DNA of 64,000 nucleotides from Stomoxys calcitrans (Eukaryota > Arthropoda > Insecta > Diptera > Muscidae). How positions within the stretch are numbered: position 1 is the first letter of the stretch; each line of letters starts with the position of its first letter. Positions 23,885 through 35,336 of this stretch are shown piece after piece. The notes under the pieces were generated by a model that searched no databases, was not told the origin of the DNA, and saw nothing but the letters and a program-made list of their open reading frames with translations. The stretch lies in NCBI RefSeq assembly GCF_963082655.1, contig NC_081552.1:92665582-92729581 (forward strand). The letters are read 5' to 3'. The translations under genes were made by a program, and so were the position numbers.

Positions 23885-25010
23885 TCTTGTATATAAAAAT
23901 CAATTTGTGTTTGTTTGTAGGTTTGTTTGTATGTTTGTGTGTTCCTTATAGACTCAGAAACGGCTGAACCGATTTTCTTGAAATTTTCACAGATGGTGCA
24001 TAATGATCCCGTGGTGAAAATTGGGTACTACATTCCCCTTACCCTAATTTTCAGAAACGCCAGATCTCGGAGATGGGTGGTGCGATTTAAGCGAAATTTT
24101 GTGTGTGCTCTCATATAGTACCCTAAAAATAAAAATTTGGTATCCAAATTTCGGATGGGGTACCTAGGGGGGCCGCCCCACCCTAAAACCTGCCAAATAT
24201 ATATTTAGACCAATCACGACAATATGGGACTCAAATGAAAGGTTTTTAGGATAAGAAAACGTATCTGATATCCATTTGTCGAACCAAGTGCTAGGGGGAC
24301 AACCCCAACCCCCAAAACACCCCTAAAACGGACATATTTACCGATCATGGGAATATGGGACTCAAATGAATGGTATTTGCGAGTAGAATACAAATCTGAT
24401 ATCCAAATATGGGACCACGTTTCTGGGGGGTGGACCCCTTTCCCAAAACACCCCCCAAACAGGACTTATATACTGACCATGGGAATAAAAGGTATTTGGG
24501 TGTAGAATTAGAATCTGATATCCAAATATGGGACCAAGTGTTTTGGGGGCCGCCTCTCACCAAAAACATCCCCCAAAGGGAACAAATTTACGACCATAGC
24601 CATATGGGGCTCAAATTAAAGGTATTTGGGAGTAGACCACGTATCTGATATCAACATTAGGGACCAACTGTCTAGGGGACGTCCCACCACCATAACAACC
24701 CCCAAATGGACAATTTGGCTCGTAAAGAGAGTGGAACTAAATATTTATAGTTTTTAGGGCCAATACCCCAAACCGGACATATTTGCTGATGTTTGCAATA
24801 AATAAATGAAAATGAAAGAAGAGCACGATGCTGATATTTTTTCAGGGCCAAGTGCCTGGAGGACCACCTCACCCCCGAAAACACCCCTAAATCAGATATC
24901 ATGAGAGTAGCGGGCTGAATTAAAGTATTTTAAGAATGGAGTATACCTTACATCCAAACTTTAATTCATAGACCAATAAAGATCATATGGGATTCGGACA
25001 AAGGGAAATT
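23885..25010 (+). mobile_element. Family C Helitron-like element, 3' end lost
   Basis: It begins TCTTGTATATAAAAATCAAT directly after an A, as expected for Helitron insertion between A and T. The TTTG tract, 'cagaaacggctgaaccgattttc' and about five monomers follow, then the tail block ('gagcacgatgctgatattttt', 'gaatggagtataccttacatcc') to 'gattcggacaaaggg', where it breaks before CTAG. Confidence 0.75.
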
Positions 25011-25756
25011 TGTCTATAGAACATTTTTTAGGAAAATGTTGTTTGTTTAGTGAGTTTTTTCCTAAAATTAGGCCTAAAAAAATTCATTAAAATTTCTTCT
25101 TTACAAAAAATTTTATTTATTTTTTTTTTTTAGTGTTGTCTTTAGAAACAATTTTAAACAAATTTTGTCGTTAAAAAATAATTTCGAGGGGAGTTCGACC
25201 AGTGCTAAAATTTTGCCTTTAGAATAATTTTATTCAAATTGTTTAGAAAAAATTCCATTAAAATTTAGCTTTTACAAAGAATTTCATTACATTTTGTCCT
25301 CAAGAAAAGTCCTTTTAAGGCGTCCCTGGCCTCAGCAATATGTTTTCTCTGTAGAATACTATAAATATGAAATTTTATCACTTTAAAAAATGTGACTAAA
25401 ACTTTTTGTTTAGAATAAATTTAATTTAAATTTTTCCTTTAGACATAATGGCTTTGGGGGTGGGCTCGGGCAGGAGGGCCTCCCCCCGTTCCTTAATGGA
25501 ATATTCTTGGACAAATTTGCACTTGCAAACATCCACTGAGGCACACATTTTTTTTTTTGCCTACTTGTCAGCATCTCAGACACGAAACTTCCTTACATAT
25601 CCCTATTCCCATATTTATTGTTTTATTGGACTATGCTGCAATGCAACTGACACATACATATCTCCGTTTGCATACTGGTAAATATCTCATTCATAAAACT
25701 TCCTTGCTTTCTCTCCATTGCTGTAGATGTTGTTGTTTGTTTTTTGAAAACCTTTG
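25011..25756. other. AT-rich repetitive stretch, no gene
   Basis: 25020-25440 is built from diverged short units ('ttagaaaaaattccattaaaattt', 'tttagaataattttattcaaatt'), a low-complexity repeat. 25440-25756 is unassigned and includes a T run near 25550. Two overlapping 77-residue open frames there have no conserved features. Confidence 0.5.
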
Positions 25757-26095
25757 TTATACCCTCCACTATAGGATGGGGGTATACTAATTATGTCATT
25801 CTGTTTTTAACACCTCGAAATATGCGTCTAAGACCCTATAAAGTATACATTTTCTTGATCTTCGTGACATATTAAGTCGAACTAGCCATGTCCGTCCGTC
25901 TGTCGAAAGCACGATAACTTTTGAAGGAGTGAAGACAGCCGCTTGAAATTTTGCACAAATACTTCTTATTAGTGTAGATCGGTTGGGATTGTAAGTGGGC
26001 CAAATCGGTTTATGTTTTGATATAGCTGTCATATAAACCGATCTTGGGTCTTGATTTCTTTAGCCTCTAGAGAGCGCAATTCCCATCCGATTTGG
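25757..26095 (-). repeat. Family A fragment, inverted
   Basis: Tail in reverse ('ttataccctccactataggatgggggtata', 'tccgtccgtctgtcgaaagcacg', 'aaattttgcacaaatacttcttatta') plus the start of one monomer. It is truncated at 'gcaattcccatccgatttgg'. Confidence 0.85.
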
Positions 26096-26488
26096 CACTA
26101 ATTTGTTGTTATTACTATTTATTGCTATCACTTAAATATTGTTGTGTTTTACATACCACTCCTGTTCTGTGGAATGGTGGGCTATTATTTATGTTTGCCT
26201 GATACTACCGATCACGTGTTTTGAATATTTTAGATATTTGTATTTCCGGTTACGATCAAAAAAATAAAAAATATCTTCTCTCTCTTTGCAAAAACCCCCA
26301 TTATAAATTAAACAGCAATCATTTTCAGCAATTAACAGGCTTCTCAGCAGTCATACTGGTGTTCTGAAATTGCAAACATTTAGCTATGGCAGCAGAACTA
26401 TTTCTGTAATAGCAGCAAAATTAACTACTGACAGTCAGTACACAGTGTTTGCTACTATCAACAGGTTTTTTTCTATGAGTGTGGGGGT
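26096..26488. repeat. Unassigned stretch and family G repeat
   Basis: 26096-26310 has no recognisable content. 26311-26488 is a family G copy ('cagcaatcattttcagc', 'cagcagaactatttctgtaatagcagc', 'actgacagtcagtacacagtg'), close to the 3765 copy but in a different subfamily. Confidence 0.5.
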
Positions 26489-27056
26489 TTTGCTAGACAG
26501 GCAATTTAACTTTAAATCCAACATTTTGAAAAGAGCAAGAAATGCAACTCTTGCCCTATACACCTGTAGGAGAGCCATTGGAAAAAGTTGAGGGTTAAAA
26601 CAGCGTGTCATGCACAGGGTGTATACTGCATATGGGGTTGTGATCTGGTGGACGGCGCTTCAAAAAACCACCTACTGTTCAATATTCAGTCGGATCCAAA
26701 GGATGGCTTGTTTAAGCATAAAAACCGCACTGAATGTACTGAATTTAATGCTACACCTAGTGCCTCTGAGGCTAAGGGAGCTTTCCCTTTGGTCATGTGG
26801 CGCCAACGGACTCTGTTTTATCCTTCATACAATGTCCGATATCTCAGGATTACACACTGCCCGGACCACTTTTTGATAAAAAAAAAGTACTGTACCACTA
26901 TTCGTGATAGAACCCATTGGAACTACAATATCCCTGTTAATAAAAGTTACATAGACTTATATACGGATGGTTCCAAACTAGGCGACCAGGTTTGCTTTGG
27001 GTGTACTCTGAAGAACTTAGACTGGTCATATCGAGAAGTTTGTCCGACTACTGGAT
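26489..27056 (+). pseudogene. RNase H-type LINE fragment (LOA/I-like), first part
   Basis: Encodes the C-terminal part of a reverse transcriptase ORF in two frames: GVLLDRQFNFKSNILKRARN, 'LALYTCRRAIGKS', 'MHRVYTAYGVVIWWTALQKT', 'LRLRELSLWSCGANG', then the start of an RNase H domain (YIDLYTDGSKLGDQV). It is the same family as the minus-strand copy at 30.3-33.1 kb. Frameshifts and a lost start make it a pseudogene. It is cut off at 27056 by a C fragment, after which its last about 140 bp are repeated. Confidence 0.8.
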
Positions 27057-27567
27057 TTGTGTTTGTTTGTAGGTTTGTTTGTATGTTTGTGTGTTCCTTA
27101 TAGACTCAGAAACGGCTGAACCGATTTTCTTGATATTTTCACAGATGGTGCATAATGATCCCGTGGTGAAAATTGGGTACTACATTCCCCTTACCCTAAT
27201 TTTCAGAAACGCCAGATCTCGGAGATGGGTGGTGCGATTTAAGCGAAATTTTGTGTGTGCTCTCATATGGGACTCAAATAAAAGGTATTTGCGAGTAGAA
27301 TACAAATCTGATATCCAAATATGGGACCACGTTTCTGGGGGGTGGACCCATTTCCCAAAACACCCCCCAAACAGGACTTATATACTGACCATGAGAATAT
27401 GGGGCTTAAATAAAAGGTATTTGGGTGTAGAATTAGAATCTGATATCCAAATATGGGACCAAGGGTTTTGGGGGCCGCCTCTCACCAAAAACATCCCCCA
27501 AAGGGAACAAATTTACGACCATAGCCATATGGGGCTCAAATGAAAGGCCTTTGGGAGTAAAGCACGA
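27057..27567 (+). repeat. Internally deleted family C fragment inside the LINE
   Basis: Nearly identical to 23899-24115 and then to about 24357-24620; the intervening about 240 bp is missing, with the join at 'ctctcatat/gggactcaaat'. It ends at 'cctttgggagtaaagcacgaa', inside a monomer. Neither C terminus is present, so it did not arrive as a clean transposition. Confidence 0.78.
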
Positions 27568-27734
27568 ATACAATATCCCTGTTAATAAAAGTTACATAGA
27601 CTTATATACGGATGGTTCCAAAATTGACGACCAGGTTTGCTTTGGGTGTACTCTGAAGAAATTAGCCTGGTCATATCGAGAAGTTTGTCCGACTACTGGA
27701 TTGTGTATCAAGCGGAGATCTTTACAATTAAAAA
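27568..27734 (+). pseudogene. LINE RNase H segment, second (duplicated) copy
   Basis: Repeats the LINE segment at about 26923-27055 ('caatatccctgttaataaaagttacatagac', SYIDLYTDGSK) with a few differences, and carries on farther ('gtgtatcaagcggagatctttacaatta'). RNase H reading is YIDLYTDGSKIDDQVCFG. It is interrupted at 27735 by an A copy and resumes at 28813. Confidence 0.8.
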
Positions 27735-28812
27735 AGTAAAAGCGTGCTAAATTCGGCCGGGCCGAATCTTATATACCCTCCACCATGGATCGCATTTGTC
27801 GAGTTCTTTTCCCGGCATCTCTTCTTAGGCAAAAAAAAGGATATATAAAAAGATTTTCTCTGCTATTAGAGCGATATCAAGATATGGTCCAGATTGGATC
27901 ACAATTAAATTATATGTTGGAGACCTGTGTAAAATGTCAGCCAATTCGAATAAGAATTGCGCCCTTTGTGGGCTCAAGAAGTAAAATAGAAAGATCGATT
28001 TATATGGGAGCTGTATCGGCCTATAGACCGATTCAGACCATAAGAAACACGTATGTTAATGGTCATGAGAGAATCCGTCGTACAAAATTTCAGGCAAATC
28101 GGATAATAATTGCGACCTCTACAGGCTCAAGAAGTCAAGATCCCAGATCGGTTTATATGGCAGCTATATCAGTTTATATGACAGCTATATCAGGTTATGA
28201 ACCGATTTGAACCATATTTGGCACAGTTGTTGGATATCATAACAAAATACTACGTGCCAAATTTCATTCCAATCGGATAAGAATTGCGACCTCTAGAGGC
28301 TCAAGAAGTCACGACCCCAGATCGGTTTATATGGCAGCTATATCAGGTTATGAACCGATTTGAACCATACTAGGCACAGTTGTTGGATATCATAACAAAA
28401 CACGTCGTGCAAAATTTAATTCCAATCGGATAAGAATTGCGCACTCTAGAGGCTCAAGAAGTCAAGACCCAAGATCGGTTTTTATGGCAGCTATATCAGG
28501 TTATGGACCGATATGGCCCATTTACAATACCAACCGACCTACACTAATAAGAAGTATTTGTGCAAAATTTGAAGCGGCTAGCTTTACTCCTTCGGAAGTT
28601 AGCGTGCTTTCGACAGACAGACAGACGGACGGACGGACGGACGGACGGACAGACGGACAGACGGACGGACGGACATGGCAAGATCGACATAAAATTTCAC
28701 GACGATCAAGAATATATATACTTTATGGGGTCTCAGACGAATATTTCGAGTAGTTACAATCAGAATGACGAAATTAGTATACCCCCCATCTTATGGTGGA
28801 GGGAATAAAAAA
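27735..28812 (+). repeat. Family A copy inserted in the LINE
   Basis: Head 'aagtaaaagcgtgctaaattcgg' with GGCCGGGCCGAA, 5' body, a partly collapsed array ('cggtttatatggcagctatatcag' then 'tttatatgacagctatatcagg'), an expanded GACGGACG tract (about 28612-28672) and tail 'ccccccatcttatggtggaggg'. The LINE frame resumes behind it ('ggaatggctaaaatgtaatgtc'). Confidence 0.9.
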
Positions 28813-29225
28813 GGGTGGAATGGCTAAAATGTAATGTCATAACGACGATTTGCAAAAATATCTTCTCAGACCGCCAGGAAGCCATTAAATCCCTGAAAAC
28901 ATATTTCTGAAAATTCTGCTTTATTGTCGCTGGCTAGAACGGACGTCTCAGTCATTGTGTCCGTCATGACAGGTCACTGTCTGATCGGAAAATATGTTGA
29001 CAGATTGAAGGTTGCCAGCACTACTTTTGCCGAAGTAGGAAGAAGAGACTATAGAACATCTGGTGGCAGTAAGAAGGTTTTCCATTTTAGGTTCTCATTT
29101 TTTTCAGAATTTGTCTGATTTAGCGGATGTAAACATTTGCAGGTTGTTGGGCTTTTAAAATCGATCTGGAGTGTTCAACGGTAGAAACGCGAAGACAAGT
29201 GAGTCTGATGGAAGACTGCCACTGA
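28813..29225 (+). pseudogene. LINE RNase H/3' segment after the A insertion
   Basis: Continues the same LINE: counterparts of EWLRYNVTT, 'NIFSDSQAAIKSL', 'LSLARTDVS' and the cysteine-less 3' part appear in shifting frames. The segment ends with '...agacaagtgagtctgatgg' but lacks the CCTAACCTAA terminus seen in the 30.3 kb copy. Non-functional. Confidence 0.7.
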
Positions 29226-29640
29226 AACCTTCCCTAACACAGTAGACAGTATTTTATGATTATCTCCTTTCCGTGAATGCGTGCACGACGCCTTCAAAAT
29301 AATTTCCATAAATGTAGTTTTTGCGTTCAACGTTTTGTTCACTGCTCGAGTTGTAATCTAGGTTTTTAAAATATTTCTGAGATCTCTTGCAAATTGGACA
29401 TTTCAGGCTTGACGAAGTGTTTATAGTTTCATTCAAAAGTTTTTCATAAATCAATGCAAGGATGAATTTGTAAAAATGGTAACTGTCTTTTCACTTTCTA
29501 AATCCAAAATATATGGTTTTATTTCATTGATTTGGCCTTTTATACAATTTAATGTAGCTTGGATCACTGCGGATGTTTCCTTTCGACATTTAAACAGGAT
29601 TTTTCCAATCCTCTAAGGTCTCACTTCTTAGTCTTAAAGG
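29226..29640 (-). other. Possible pseudogene fragment with CPIC motif, unknown
   Basis: A 64-residue open frame (29454-29260) includes LKCPICKRSQKYF, reminiscent of half a zinc-binding motif. Upstream in another frame (about 29620-29455) a stretch reading CRKETSAVIQATLNCIKGQI...YILDLESEKTV lacks stops, so a frameshifted coding remnant is possible. I do not recognise the family. It abuts the 3' end of an old mariner-like element. It may be spurious. Confidence 0.25.
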
Positions 29641-30318
29641 TACCACTGAAGTCATAAACATGTTGATGTTTACTCAAGTGGTCCATCCTCTTAGTCCAAT
29701 TTAAGTACACTCTTTCCAACATGTCGGCGGTATCTTGCGAATAAATGCTTCAATGTTGTCTTCCAACGTGTCAATTGGCTTTAACATAGCCCCACAAAAT
29801 ATTCTAAAGGCGTTAAATCGCACGATCTAGGCGGCCAATTGACCAGTCCAGAGCGTGAAATAAAATGTCGCAGAACTCGCCTCGCAATAAGTCCATTGTT
29901 ACGCGTACTGCGTGGCATGTGGCACCGTCTTGTTGAAACCACATGTCATGCAAGTCAAGCTCTTGCATTTTGGGCAAAATAAGTTAGATATCATCTCAGG
30001 TAGCGCTCACCATTTACAGTTAGCTTATGATTCGGATTATCTTTGAAGAATTACGGTCCAATAATGGCACTAGCCCATAAACCGCACCGAACTCTGACTT
30101 TTTCTGGATGCATTGGAAGCACTTGCAATGCTTCTGGCTGATCTTCACTCCAAAATCGACAATTCTGCTTATACACGTACCATTCTGCTTATATATGTGT
30201 CATATACGTACCCATTGAGCCAAAAATTACCTTCGTCTATAAAATGGAAGAAGCAAGCATTTTAATAATAAAATTCAATAATTTGCAAGCGTTGTTCGTT
30301 TGTATGACGATTCATGAT
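29640..30318 (-). pseudogene. Old mariner-like (DD41D type) transposase, 3' portion
   Basis: Reverse translation gives diverged pieces of the family at 44540-45625: 'NAC/AALQEL..WFQQDGATCH' (about 29930-29960), 'LPKMQELDLHDM', the FWLNG-like region (about 30190-30220) and the N-terminal 'NEQRLQ/IIEFYY' region (about 30260-30315). It is full of frameshifts. The 5' end lies at 33132-33259, beyond an inserted LINE. Confidence 0.75.
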
Positions 30319-30649
30319 TAGGTTAGGTTTAAGTGACAGTCTGCAATCAGACTCGCTTAGACGTTTTCGTCTATAGTGATACCACACGAACAGAAGAAGG
30401 AATATGCCTTATAGTTCCTACAGTTGAACCATCCAGATCGTTTTAAAAAGCCCAGTAACTTGCGAATGTTCACATCCGCTAAATCAGGCAGGTTCTCAAA
30501 GAAATGAGAACCTAAAGTGCAACTACTTCTAATTGCTAGTGCGGGACACACACACAGAAGGTGTTCTATTGTCTCTTCTCCCTCGATGTCCCTACAGCTT
30601 CTGCAAATGTCGTTGCTGGCAACCTTCAGTCTGTCAGCATGTTTTCCGA

Positions 30650-31290
30650 TTAGACAGTGACCTTTAATGACACAATGATTGAAAAGTCTGTTCTAGCCAA
30701 TGACAGCAAAGCAGTAGACCTCTTCAAGCCTAGATGAGGCCACATAGTTTTGGAATGTTCACAGCTCCCTCTTTGTAACCACCTATCATTTGATGTCCTT
30801 CGGGTCTGGTCCTGAAAACTTTGCTTACATGTCGCTAGAGGCATACCCACAGATTCCAGTGTCCCTGGAGTGTGTAAGGTAGTTCCTAATCTCGCAAGCT
30901 CGTCTGCTTTAGAATTCCCTGGGATATCTCTGTGGCCCGGCACCCAGAACTGGTGAATTTTTTAACAGTTCAGCCATCTCGTTGAGAGATCTGCGACAGT
31001 CGAGGTCGGTTTTTGTGTTCAGAAATATGTTCTCAAGGGATTTAATGGCTGCCTGGCTGTCTGAGAAGATATTTATGCCAATCGTCGTAGTGACATTATA
31101 TCTTAGCCATTCCACCAATTCCTTAATTGCAAGGATCTCTGCTTGATACACACTGGTCGGGTTACCTCTTCGATATGACCAGTTCTAGATCTTTAGAGTA
31201 CACTCCAAAGCCCACCTGATCGTTTAGTTTGGAACCAACCGTATAGAAGTCTATGTAACTTCTGTTACCAGGGATATCGTGGTTCCAATC
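30650..31290 (-). pseudogene. LINE RNase H domain
   Basis: Acidic motifs are recognisable: YTVGSK (31250 region), 'YQAEILAIKELVEWLRYN' with the conserved Glu, 'INIFSDSQAAIKSL' with the Asp, and 'PGHRDIPGNSKADELA' with His and Asp of the C-terminal motif. At least one frameshift, near 30940, separates the two open pieces (31151-30909, 30943-30650). Such a domain degrades the RNA strand of the RNA-DNA hybrid in LOA/I-type elements. Confidence 0.8.
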
Positions 31291-31640
31291 GGTTCAGTCA
31301 GAAATAGTGGTACAGTAATTTTTATCAGAAGGCGGCTCAGGTAGGGTGTAATTCACACTGCCTGGGACATCGGATATTGTATCAAATATAACACAGTAGC
31401 CGCCACATGACCAAAGAGAAAACTCCCTTAATCTTACGGCAGTGGTCGCAGCAATTTGTCTAGCCACAATGTCCAGACGCAATATATGTAGCATTAAATT
31501 CAGTGCATCATATGGTGTCGTCCTCAGTGCGGCTGTAATGCACTAACAAACCATCGTTTGGATCCGGTTGACTATTGAACAGTAGGTAGACTTTAGAAGC
31601 GACTTTCGATAGCCCACTTCGCTGTTGCAAGTAGAGCTTC

Positions 31641-32243
31641 CTAAAGTATATCCCTTACAGTGCTTGGAAACTTTCCCCTAAACGCAATTGCCACGTCATC
31701 AGCATACGCGACAACTTTTACATCTTTTTCTTTCAGAGACAATAATATATTGTTAATCGCTATATTCCAAAGTAGAGGAGACAGTACACCTCCTTGAGGT
31801 GTTCTTTTGCTGACCCATATTTTTAGATCCATTGCATCTTTTAGTAAGTTATTAATAAACTTTTTTACGGTAGAGTTGATGCCTAGAAACTCCAACTCCT
31901 TCATGATTGACGTCGGTTTTACATTATTGAAATCACCTTCAGTGTCAAGAAATGCTTCCACTGCATATTTATTGACAGCGAGAGAACCCTCTATGTAGCC
32001 GACCAGGTCGTGAAGGGCTGTTTCAGTGGATTTGCCTTTACTATATGCATGCTGCTGCCGCGATAGGTGATCTCCATGGATATTTGCCCTAGGATATGTT
32101 TCTATCAACCTCTCAAGAGTCTTCAGCATAAAGGATGACAGACTAATAGGACGTAAATATTTCGCCTTCGTGTGGTAAGATTTTCCTGCTTTCGGAATGA
32201 AAATTACCTTCGTGTTCCTCCATCCCACAGCTACATATGGCAT
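31641..32243 (-). pseudogene. LINE reverse transcriptase domain
   Basis: The 200-residue open stretch covers the RT palm: fingers motif 'LRPISLSS', 'LSRQQHAYSKGKSTETALHDLV', 'FLDTEGDFNNV' (first catalytic Asp position kept as D in FLD), 'GGVLSP' and YADD. It would copy LINE RNA at the target site. The domain itself is uninterrupted, but upstream (32328-32540, 32582-32785) and downstream segments are in other frames. A related copy on the plus strand lies at 26489-29225. Confidence 0.8.
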
Positions 32244-33131
32244 GCTGTATATGACTCGCTAAGTCAAGGAATCAGTTTATCAGACACAGCTTGAAATTCA
32301 ACTGGTAATACATTAGGGCCTGGCGACTTAAAGGAGTCGAAACACTTTCATCGTCCAAAGGATTTTCGGCTCAGACACAATTTCCCTAATAGTCTCCGAT
32401 GAATGCATACCAGTGACAACCTCTTCTGGCGCCACGTTGTCCGTTGGAGAATTTCCCAGGAAATGTGTATTAACGAGTAGTTCTAGTGTTCCTTCACTAG
32501 ACATTGTCCATACATTATCTAACTTCTGAATATAACCCATCGTAGTACCGCAGAGCTGCAGAATTATACCCAGGATTTGTTCTAACCCTTTTTCAGCTTG
32601 CCCTTATATTTTCTTAGCTCAGCCTTAAAGATGTCCCAATCGTGTGGTGCTCTTGTGGCTTTGGCTCTGTTGAACACTTTTCTGCACTCCTTCCTTAGAC
32701 CAATCAGCTCTGGGGTCCACCATGGCAGTCGCTGTTTGCCCCTTGGCTTGGCAGTAGGGCATGCTGACACAAGTAAGTTATTCATTCATCAGAACTTCCC
32801 CATATCTAGTGATGTGCATTATCATCGCTTCCTACAATGAGGCTCTTATTACCTAAAAAGGCGGCTTCAGACCGCAATTTAAGGCTTGAAGGAGTTCATC
32901 CTCACAAGATTCGTTAGATTTTGTCATGATGAGCTTCCGTACGCATCCAGGGTCAGGTGAGAAAGCTGTGGAACCACTCTTCCTCACGACACTGGACACT
33001 TGCGGTGTAGACGATTCCTCCTTAGATGCTTCACTAGCTGCTGCTGTCATAGTGATTTTTGAGTTCCGTGCTTCCCCGCAGGCGCACACCTTGCGTCCAG
33101 TCCAACCGCATGACCCACCCAGACAGGGCTA

Positions 33132-33259
33132 GACGGGTTCATGGTTAAATTATAGACCACACTGAAGATATTCGACAGTGAAAAAAAAAAAACACGAAAC
33201 GTGCGTAAGCTATTAAGACCAGTGTTGCCAAAAAGATAATAGCTAAAAAATCACCCTTC
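33132..33259 (-). mobile_element. 5' end of old mariner-like element
   Basis: Carries 'aacgtgcgtaagctattaag', 'ccagtgttgccaaaaagataa' and the terminal repeat 'gctaaaaaatcaccctt', matching 11660-11757. Together with 29640-30318 it forms one element broken by the LINE. Confidence 0.8.
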
Positions 33260-33348
33260 ACTTTTACAGCAGTAATTCTATAATTTCAGAACTACAGGCT
33301 TACTGCTGAAAATAACTGCTGCTTAATTATGAAGGGATGTTAGAAGAA
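33260..33348. repeat. Family G fragment
   Basis: 'ttttacagcagtaattct', 'ttcagaactacaggcttactgctgaa' and 'gaagggatgttagaagaaac' match other G copies. It lies immediately before an A head, the same G-A adjacency as at 10.60 and 61.03 kb. Confidence 0.55.
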
Positions 33349-34752
33349 ACAAGTAAAAGCGTGCTAAGTTCGGCCGGGCCGAATCTTATATACCCTCCAC
33401 CATGGATCGCATTGGTCGAGCTTTTTCCACGGTATCTCTTTTTAGGCAAACAAAGAATAAAAGAATATTGAAGACCATAGTAAAAGTCATTGCATAAAAT
33501 TTCAGAAAAATATAGTAAGAATTGCGCACTTAAGGGAATGAAAAACTAAAATAGGGAGATCGGTTTATAGAAGAGCTGTATTAGGCTATAAACCGATTCA
33601 TGCCATATTCGACACGTATGTTAAAGGTCATGGGAGAAGCCGTTGTACAAAATTTCAGCAAAATCGCATAATACTTGTGCCTTTCAGAGGCTCAAGAAGT
33701 CAAGATCTCATATCGGTTTATATGGCAGCTATATCAGGTTATGGACTGATTTGAACTATTCTTAGCACAGTTGTTGAGTGTCATAAAAAAATTTCAGCTA
33801 AATCGGATAATAATTATGCCCTCTAGTGGCTCAAGAAGTCAAGACCCCAGATCGGTTTATATGGCAACTATATCAGGTTATGGATTGGTTTGAAATATTA
33901 TTAACAAAGTTGTTGGAAGTCATAGCAAAACACGTCGTGCAAAATTTCAGCCAAATCGGATAATAGTTGCGTCCTCTAGTAGCTCATGAAATCAAGACCC
34001 CAGATCGGTTTATATGGCAGCTATATCAGGTTATGGACCAATTTGAATTTTTCTTAACACAGTTGTTGGAAGTCGTAACAAAACCGTCATGCAAAATTTC
34101 AGCCAAATAAGATACGAATTGCGCACTCTAGATGCTCAAGATGTCAAGACCCCAGATCGGTTTATATGGCAACTATATCAGGTTATGGTTCGATTTGAAC
34201 TAATCTTTGCACATTGTTTGAAAGTCATAACAAAACACATCATGCATAATTTCAGCCAAATCGAATAATAATTGCGTACTCTAGTGGCTCTGGAAGTCAA
34301 GATCCCAGATCGGTTTATATGGCGGCTATATCAGGTTATGGACCGATTTAAACTATTCTTAACACAGTTGTTGAACGTCATAACAAAGCATGTCGTGCAA
34401 AATTTCAGCCAAATCGGATAAGAATTGTGCCTTCTAGCGGCTCAAGAAGTCAAGATCCCAAATCGGTTTATATGGCAGCTATATCAAAACGTGTACCGAT
34501 ATAGCCCATTTACAATCCTAACCGACCTACACTAATAAGAAGTATTTGTGCATAATTTCAAGTGGCTAGCTTTACTCATTCGAAAGTTAGCGTGCTTTCG
34601 ACAGACAGACGGACGGACATGGCTAGTTCGACTTAAAATGTCATGACGATCAAGAATATATATACTTTATGGGGTCTTAGAGAAAAATTTCGAGGAGTTA
34701 CAAACAGAATGACGAAATTAGTATACCCCCATCCTACGGTGAAGGGTATAAA
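33349..34752 (+). repeat. Family A copy, full length, diverged
   Basis: Complete head ('aacaagtaaaagcgtgctaagttcgg'), 5' body, about five diverged monomers ('ctcaagaagtcaagaccccagatcgg') and tail ('gacagacggacggacatggc', 'tacccccatcctacggtgaagggtata'). Confidence 0.88.
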
Positions 34753-34804
34753 TATAAAATACAAATGCAAAAGTGTGTCTTAGTGGATGTTTATATTTAC
34801 CACC

Positions 34805-35336
34805 GAATGATTACTTTCCAAAATCTTTCTCATTAACTTTAGAAACAAACGGCCATGGGCAGTCATGTACACTTCTTGTGTTATGCAGTCTTCGATATCC
34901 ATGCTGATGCTCGTCGAATGGAAATTGTCCAACGAGGCTCAGTAGGAGTTGTCCCTCATGATTCTTTGCTACTGGTGAGAGTAGGGATATTGGTCTATAC
35001 GACTCCTCCTTTCTCGGATCCTTTCCAGGCTTCAGTAGCGGGATCACTCTGCCCATCTTCCAGACATCGAGTACTATAAAAGTGTTCAAAGACAGGATGG
35101 GGACAGTCGTAGGCTCTCGACAACAGGTTGATCCAGATTTTTCAGCATCAGTGCAGAGATTTCGTCGGCGCCCAATGCCTTAGATGACTTGGCGCCACGG
35201 GTGACATTGATTACTTCGTCCACTGTCAATTGTGATGGCTGTTCTTTGGCTCGGAGACCATGTATACGACGAATGGCTCTCTTCCTTGCCCTGTCGTTCT
35301 CGGGATGTATATTGACAGGAATTATTGACGGTTCGC
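34805..35336 (-). pseudogene. jockey-like LINE reverse transcriptase fragment
   Basis: The reverse reading of 35089-34811 gives MGRVIPLLKPGKDPRKEESYRPISLLSPVAK, then 'FPFDEHQHGYRRLHNTRS', the N-terminal part of an RT domain. 35100-35336 continues the upstream linker in another frame. It is truncated on both sides and has no catalytic box. It is probably the same general group as the fragments at 54.5-57 kb. Confidence 0.75.

Larger units (their letters stand above)
30319..33131 (-). mobile_element. RNase H-bearing LINE (LOA/I-like), truncated, inserted in mariner remnant
   Basis: Minus-strand non-LTR retrotransposon. From its 5' end: an ORF1-like scrap (33089-32853), a linker with PWWTPELIGLRKECRKVFNR (about 32730), reverse transcriptase 32243-31641 with 'YLRPISLSSFMLKTLERLIE', 'TPQGGVLSPLLW' and catalytic YADD at 31695-31706, then RNase H (DFYTVGSKLND near 31250, 'SDSQAAIKSLE' near 31040, 'GHRDIPGNSKADELARLG' near 30910). 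The 3' UTR ends in AAACCTAACCTAA. Imperfect target duplications GACGATTCATGAT (30306-30318) and GACGGGTTCATGGT (33132-33145) flank it. The apurinic endonuclease is absent and frames are broken, so it is dead. LOA versus I clade is not settled by eye. Confidence 0.85.

Noticed and set aside
30319..30331. TTAGGTTAGG as a telomere repeat
   Set aside because: Only two units; it is the 3' tail of the LINE, flanked by target duplications.
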